This document shows, in pieces, positions 13,133 through 17,039 of a stretch of DNA of 17,039 bases. Made by a program: the position numbers and the translations under genes. The notes beneath the pieces are model-generated. The model worked only from the letters and a program-made list of their open reading frames with translations, had not been told where the DNA came from and searched no databases. Positions within the stretch are counted from its first letter, which is position 1, and each line of letters begins with the position of its first letter. The DNA comes from DATKMS01 sp041497995 (GTDB lineage Bacteria; Desulfobacterota; Binatia; HRBIN30), in the NCBI GenBank assembly GCA_041497995.1, contig JBGQHM010000110.1, positions 1 through 17,039 on the forward strand, read 5' to 3'.

Positions 13133-13507
13133 ATGCGGCTGTTGCTGGACACCCATGCGTTCCTCTGGTGGAGAGGCGATAGCCGCAAGCTGCGAGCGAA
13201 TGTGCGGCGCGCCATTGCGGACGCACAGATCGTGTTCGTCAGTGCGGCCAGCGCATGGGAAGCGTCCATCAAGGCCGCTCTCGGACGACTCCAGATTCCG
13301 GATACGATCGAAGCCGGCGTGATCGACAGTGGTTTCGAGAAGCTACCGATCAGCTTCTCGCATGCCGAGGCCGCGGGCCGCTTACCGCCGCACCACGCCG
13401 ATCCGTTCGACCGCATGCTCGTGGCGCAGGCGCGAGCGGAAGGGTTGACGCTGGTGACGCATGATCGGCGGCTCGCACGTTACGAGATCGAGATTATGTG
13501 GATCTGA
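13133..13507 (+). CDS. vapC: PIN-domain toxin, VapC family
   Basis: Likely ribonuclease toxin of 124 residues; VapC enzymes cleave tRNA or rRNA with Mg2+ or Mn2+. The PIN acidic residues are in place: Asp6 in LLLDTHAFLWW (3-13), Glu43 in SAASAWEASIKAALGRL (37-53), Asp90 and Asp93 in HHADPFDRML (87-96), and Asp111 in VTHDRRL (108-114). No truncation or missing acid is visible, so it should be active. It follows the antitoxin by 9 nt with GAGG near the start, and the cyclase-AAA gene begins 13 nt after its stop, so read-through into the regulator is possible. The RNA target cannot be read from the sequence. Confidence 0.92.
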   Translation: MRLLLDTHAFLWWRGDSRKLRANVRRAIADAQIVFVSAASAWEASIKAALGRLQIPDTIEAGVIDSGFEKLPISFSHAEAAGRLPPHHADPFDRMLVAQARAEGLTLVTHDRRLARYEIEIMWI

Positions 13508-13520
13508 GCCGACGAGACCG

Positions 13521-16500
13521 ATGGCGCGCACGGAGACGGTCACGGTGTTGTTCACCGATCTCGTCGGCTCGACAGAGCTGGCCGATCGGCTGGGCCATGC
13601 CGCTTACGAGATGCTGCGCAGCGCGCACTTCGACGCCCTGCGCGCGGCGCTGACGACGCACAATGGGACGGAGGTGAAGACCACTGGCGATGGGTTGATG
13701 GTGTGCTTCGCCAGCGTCGGTGACGCGATCAGCTGCGCAGTGGCCATGCAGCAGGCCGCTGACTGCCAGACGCGCCGCTCGCAATCGACGCCGGTACATA
13801 TACGCGTTGGTGTGTCGGTGGGCGAGGCCACGCGCGAGAGCAACGACCTCTATGGCCCGCCGGTGGTCGAAGCCGCGCGGCTTTGCGCTGCCGCGCAGCC
13901 TGGACAGATCCTCGCCGCGGAGGTCGTGCGGCTCTTGTCGCGCGGGCTCGGCCACTCGTTCGCTGCCGTCGGCGAGATCACGTTAAAAGGCCTGGCCGCA
14001 CCCGTGGCGGTCTGCGAAGTGGGTTGGGAACCGCTGGCCGATGAGACGGCAATTCCGTTGCCGTCACTGCTGTCGGCCGGTCAACAATTTGCCTTCGCGG
14101 GTCGCCAAGCTGAGCTGGATGCCCTGTCCGGCATGTGGAAGCAGGCGCACGAAGGGACGCGGCGCGTGGCGCTGATCGCTGGCGAGCCGGGAATCGGCAA
14201 GACGCGCCTCGCGTCGGAGACCGCCCAGACGGCGCATGCCGGCGGCGCAACCGTACTCTACGGGCGCTGCGACGACGAGCTGGGCGTGCCTTTCCAGCCG
14301 TTCGTCGAGGCCCTGGAGTATTTCATCGCGCACAGTCCAGAGGATGGATTGCGCGACCGCCTCGGCCGCCACGCCGGTGAGCTGGTGCGGCTCGCGCCCG
14401 GATTGACAGCGAAGATCGCTGATCTGCCGCCGCCGCTAACATCGGACGCCGAAACCGAGCGCTACCGCATGTTCGATGCGGTGGCCGCCTGGCTGGCCGC
14501 GGCCTCCGCAGATCGTCCGCTCGTTCTTATCCTCGATGACCTGCACTGGGCAGCCAAGCCGACGCTCCTGCTGTTCAAGCACATTCTCCGCTTCCAACCC
14601 CGGACCCTGGACCCCGAACCCCGGCTGCTCATCATCGGCACCTACCGCGACACCGAGCTGGACCGCACCCACCCGCTCTCCGATACGCTCGCCGACCTGC
14701 GCAAAGATCCGACGGTGCAGCGCCTGGCGTTGCGCGGGCTGGATCTCGCTGGTGTGGAGACACTCATCGGCGGGGCCGCCGGCCATGAGCTGGGCGAGGC
14801 GGGCGGCGCGCTCGCGCGTGCCGTCCATACCGAGACCGAGGGCAATCCGTTCTTCGTGGGCGAGATCCTGCGGCACCTGGGAGAATCGGGCGCGGTGTAT
14901 CAGCGCGACGGCCGTTGGGTGACGGATCGCAGCATCGAGCAACTCGGCATCCCCGAAGGGGTGAAAGAGGTGATCGGCCGGCGACTGAACCGACTCTCCG
15001 AAGCCGCGAATCAGGCGTTGTCGATGGCAGCGGTGATCGGGCGTGACTTCGACCTGGGTGTGCTCGCTTCTCTTCTCCCTCTCCCCTTGGGAGACGGTCG
15101 GGGTGAGGGCGCTCTAGCAACCGAAGACGCAGTGATCGCTGCTCTCGACGAGGCGGTGCGCGCGCGCTTGGTCAACGAGACCGGCGTCGTCGACGCCTAC
15201 CGCTTCGCCCACGCGCTGGTGCACGAAACCCTGTACGCCGAGATCACCGCCAGCCGGCGCGTACGCCTGCATCGCCGCATCGCTGACGCCATTGCGGCGC
15301 GCCGGCCCGACGACGTCACCGCACTCGCACACCACTATCAGCAAGCTGCTGTGGGCGGCGATGTGGAGAAGGCGATCGACTACTCAACGCGCGTGGGCGA
15401 TCAGGCGCGCGCGCGGCTGGCGTACGATCAGGCGGTGGTGTTCTACAGACAGGCGCTGGAACTGCTTGGCGACGAGGGGTCCCTCGATACGCGCCCTGAG
15501 GGGACGGGCGCTACTCGGGATGAACGGTTTGTGGAATCCCCGTCGGATCATTCTCCGCTCACCCCGAGTAGCGGGCCCTCTTCTGGCCCGCGTATCGAGG
15601 GGCGCTGCGAGCTGCTGATCCGACTCGGCGAAGCACAACGCGACGCCGGTGACGCGGGCTTCCGCCAGACGCTGCTCGACGCGGCACATCTCGCGCAACG
15701 CCTCGGCGACACCGAACGGCTTGCTCGGGCAGCCATCACCAATACCCGCGGCTACTACAGCGCCGCAGGGCAAGTCGACAACGAACGGATCGCGGTGCTC
15801 AACGCGGCTCTAGGCGCACTCGACGAGGCCGACAGCCCCATGCGGGCGCGCTTGCTCGCCACGCTGGTCTCCGAGCTCACCTTCACACCGGACCGCGAGC
15901 GGCTGAGAACCCTTACGAACGAGGCACTGGCCATGGCGCGCCGACTTGGCGACCTCCACATCCTCGCACACATCCTCGGCATCCGTTTCGATGCTTTTCA
16001 CACGCCCGATACGCTTGCGGAACGACTTGCCACCGCGGCCGAACAGGTCGTGATCGCTGACCAGCTCGGCGATCCTCAGGAACGTATGAATGCCCACGGA
16101 CACCTTATGCTGGCGTCGCGAGAGGCTGGGAACATCGCCGAAACCGACCGGCAGCTTGTCATCAAGGCTGCGCTTGTCGAAGAGCACGGTCTACCAGTTC
16201 AGCGCTGGATCCAGAATTACCAGGAGGCTGGCCGAGTGTTGCTGGCCGGCTGCGTCTCCGACGCGGAACTCCTCATTGCCCAAGGGTTTGAAATCGGCCA
16301 GGCCAGCGGGCAACCGGACGCTGTCATCATGTATCTGAGTCAACTCATGGATGTCCGACGCATGCAGGGTCGCCTCGTCGAATTGGAGTCACTCGTGGCG
16401 CGCGGGTTGACGGACTATCGTGGCGTCCCAGCGGTGCGGGCAGGCGTGGCCGCGTTCTACTGTGAACTCGGCCGTGACGACGACGCCCGCTCCTTGTTCG

Positions 16501-16967
16501 AACGTGACGCAGCTGATGGCTTCGCCGATTTGCACTACGACCCGGTATGGCTAACCGGTATGATCTGCTACGCGCGGGTGTGTTCCCACCTCGGGACGCA
16601 GAACGCGGCGGTCGTTCTGTACGACCGCCTTGCTCCTTGGCGCAGCCACGTCGCATTTCTGGGCAGTGTCGATGGCTCGGTGGCACTTTACCTCGGTCTT
16701 CTCGCCACAACCCTCGCACGCTACGAGGATGCCGAAGCCCACTTCGCCGAAGCCCACGCCATGCACGAGCGCATCGGCGCGCCCTACCTGCTCGCGGTCA
16801 CCCGTGTCGATTGGGCGAAGATGCTGCTGCGCCGTAACGGCCCGGGCGACTGCGATCGTGCCCGTGCGATGCTCGAGCAAGCGTTGGCGACAGGGTGTGA
16901 GTACGGCTTCGCCGGCGTCGAGCGCCAAGCGACGCGGCTCCGGAAAACCATCCAGAGTGATGGCTGA
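13521..16967 (+). CDS. Class III nucleotidyl cyclase - AAA ATPase - TPR regulatory protein
   Basis: Large 1148-residue cytoplasmic signalling protein. ATG 13521 puts the cyclase domain at the N-terminus; the frame is open to 13461 inside vapC. The cyclase (about 5-168) has metal Asp13 (FTDLVGST) and Asp57 (KTTGDG), purine-type Lys53, Asp109 (NDLYG) and Arg120, but Val116 replaces the transition-state Asn (VVEAARLC for VNxAAR). The AAA_16-type ATPase has Walker A GEPGIGKT (221-228) and Walker B LVLILDDLHWA (334-344), then GTYRDTEL and a winged-helix-like stretch ending near residue 590. The rest (about 590-1148) is TPR-like helical repeats. No DNA-binding domain is visible. Similar cyclase-AAA architectures exist in mycobacteria, some with a LuxR end. 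Three repeat-derived segments lie in frame (near 359-368, 519-530 and 654-694). It overlaps the next ketosynthase by 8 nt. Ligand and output are unknown. Confidence 0.88.
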   Translation: MARTETVTVLFTDLVGSTELADRLGHAAYEMLRSAHFDALRAALTTHNGTEVKTTGDGLMVCFASVGDAISCAVAMQQAADCQTRRSQSTPVHIRVGVSVGEATRESNDLYGPPVVEAARLCAAAQPGQILAAEVVRLLSRGLGHSFAAVGEITLKGLAAPVAVCEVGWEPLADETAIPLPSLLSAGQQFAFAGRQAELDALSGMWKQAHEGTRRVALIAGEPGIGKTRLASETAQTAHAGGATVLYGRCDDELGVPFQPFVEALEYFIAHSPEDGLRDRLGRHAGELVRLAPGLTAKIADLPPPLTSDAETERYRMFDAVAAWLAAASADRPLVLILDDLHWAAKPTLLLFKHILRFQPRTLDPEPRLLIIGTYRDTELDRTHPLSDTLADLRKDPTVQRLALRGLDLAGVETLIGGAAGHELGEAGGALARAVHTETEGNPFFVGEILRHLGESGAVYQRDGRWVTDRSIEQLGIPEGVKEVIGRRLNRLSEAANQALSMAAVIGRDFDLGVLASLLPLPLGDGRGEGALATEDAVIAALDEAVRARLVNETGVVDAYRFAHALVHETLYAEITASRRVRLHRRIADAIAARRPDDVTALAHHYQQAAVGGDVEKAIDYSTRVGDQARARLAYDQAVVFYRQALELLGDEGSLDTRPEGTGATRDERFVESPSDHSPLTPSSGPSSGPRIEGRCELLIRLGEAQRDAGDAGFRQTLLDAAHLAQRLGDTERLARAAITNTRGYYSAAGQVDNERIAVLNAALGALDEADSPMRARLLATLVSELTFTPDRERLRTLTNEALAMARRLGDLHILAHILGIRFDAFHTPDTLAERLATAAEQVVIADQLGDPQERMNAHGHLMLASREAGNIAETDRQLVIKAALVEEHGLPVQRWIQNYQEAGRVLLAGCVSDAELLIAQGFEIGQASGQPDAVIMYLSQLMDVRRMQGRLVELESLVARGLTDYRGVPAVRAGVAAFYCELGRDDDARSLFERDAADGFADLHYDPVWLTGMICYARVCSHLGTQNAAVVLYDRLAPWRSHVAFLGSVDGSVALYLGLLATTLARYEDAEAHFAEAHAMHERIGAPYLLAVTRVDWAKMLLRRNGPGDCDRARAMLEQALATGCEYGFAGVERQATRLRKTIQSDG
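14596..14623 (+). repeat. Heptamer tandem repeat (RACCCYG x4) inside the ATPase domain
   Basis: Four contiguous 7-bp units, AACCCCG, GACCCTG, GACCCCG and AACCCCG, fit the consensus RACCCYG. They encode about residues 359-368 (QPRTLDPEPR) just before the LLIIGTYRDTE strand. This is a different unit from NNGCTGA but the same length. The total of 28 nt is not a multiple of three, so the flanks must compensate or the array replaced native bases. Confidence 0.65.
15077..15109. repeat. In-frame hairpin repeat (CCCTCTCCCC / GGGGTGAGGG)
   Basis: CCCTCTCCCC (15077-15086) is complementary to GGGGTGAGGG (15100-15109) at 9 of 10 positions. A nested alternative, TCTCCC-CTT-GGGAGA, spans 15080-15094. It encodes the low-complexity peptide PLPLGDGRGEG, a type of peptide I recognise from repeats scattered through many bacterial genomes. 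It falls between two predicted helices (LASLL and EDAVIAALDEA) of the winged-helix-like part of the cyclase-AAA protein. Confidence 0.75.
15481..15601. repeat. 121-bp MITE/REP-like element inserted in frame in the TPR region
   Basis: The arms are 39 bp each: 15481-15519 and 15563-15601. The outer 13 bp (CCCTCGATACGCG against CGCGTATCGAGGG) and the inner 10 bp (GCTACTCGGG against CCCGAGTAGC) are perfectly complementary at identical spacing, with a 43-nt loop. It encodes about 41 residues (654-694) rich in Ser, Pro, Gly and charged residues, between the helix ending QALELLGD and the one starting RCELLIRLGEAQRDAGD. No transposase is encoded. Confidence 0.85.
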
Positions 16968-17039
16968 AGACTCAGCAAGAATCGTCATAACCGGCACGGG
17001 CGCGATCTGCGCCGCCGGCAAGTCACCCGACGAGATCTG
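16960..17039 (+). CDS. Beta-ketoacyl synthase, N-terminal fragment (cut by window end)
   Basis: The ATG at 16960 overlaps the end of the cyclase-AAA gene by 8 nt in another frame. The 26 codons read MAEDSAR, then IVITGTGAICAAGKSPDEI, the glycine-rich start of ketosynthases (compare VAITGLGLVTPLG of the fabF at 11472). The catalytic Cys and His lie beyond the window, so activity cannot be judged. The overlap implies translational coupling to the regulator, and the gene probably continues the fatty-acid cluster as its second ketosynthase. Confidence 0.78.
   Translation, partial: MAEDSARIVITGTGAICAAGKSPDEI

Noticed and set aside
1..17039. CRISPR arrays, insertion sequences with transposase, integrases, rRNA
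   Set aside because: No regularly spaced direct repeats of CRISPR size and no transposase, integrase or rRNA signature seen on either strand.

Overview
The window is GC-rich and comes from a Gram-negative bacterium: it carries late lipid A / inner-core LPS genes (waaA, lpxB, lpxD, a heptosyltransferase, an ArnT-like glycosyltransferase) beside a fatty-acid elongation gene set. High GC, abundant small palindromic repeats and heptanucleotide repeats, and a cyclase-AAA-TPR regulator suggest a soil or sediment bacterium of the former Deltaproteobacteria or a neighbouring candidate phylum. That placement is inference; there is no rRNA or marker gene here to settle it.

Layout. (1) 1-534: tRNA-Lys(CUU) on the minus strand, then a gene-free stretch with a GC hairpin and an inverted heptamer repeat. 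(2) 535-1968: a TolB-like beta-propeller lipoprotein. (3) 2065-4634, plus strand: waaA and lpxB, coupled by a 4-nt overlap. (4) 8392-4555, minus strand: a tight lpxD, arnT-like, waaC-like operon that converges on lpxB with an 80-bp overlap of coding ends. (5) 8393-8525: divergent promoter region with small palindromes. (6) 8526-12773, plus strand: fabL-type enoyl reductase, fabG ketoreductase, an AcpXL-like acyl carrier protein, a double-hotdog dehydratase-like protein and a KAS II-type ketosynthase. (7) 12878-13507: a Phd/VapC toxin-antitoxin pair with its own palindrome. (8) 13521-16967: a large class III cyclase-AAA-TPR protein carrying three different repeat sequences in frame. (9) 16960-17039: the start of a second ketosynthase, overlapping the regulator by 8 nt.

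How it may work together. Region 6 supplies every enzyme of one elongation cycle (condensation, keto-reduction, dehydration, enoyl reduction) plus its own carrier protein, divergently transcribed from lpxD. The carrier resembles rhizobial AcpXL, which is dedicated to the very-long-chain acyl group of lipid A. The best reading is a dedicated acyl-chain supply line for lipid A or another envelope lipid, interrupted by a toxin-antitoxin pair and a regulator. This is inference from gene content and motifs; no homology search was run.
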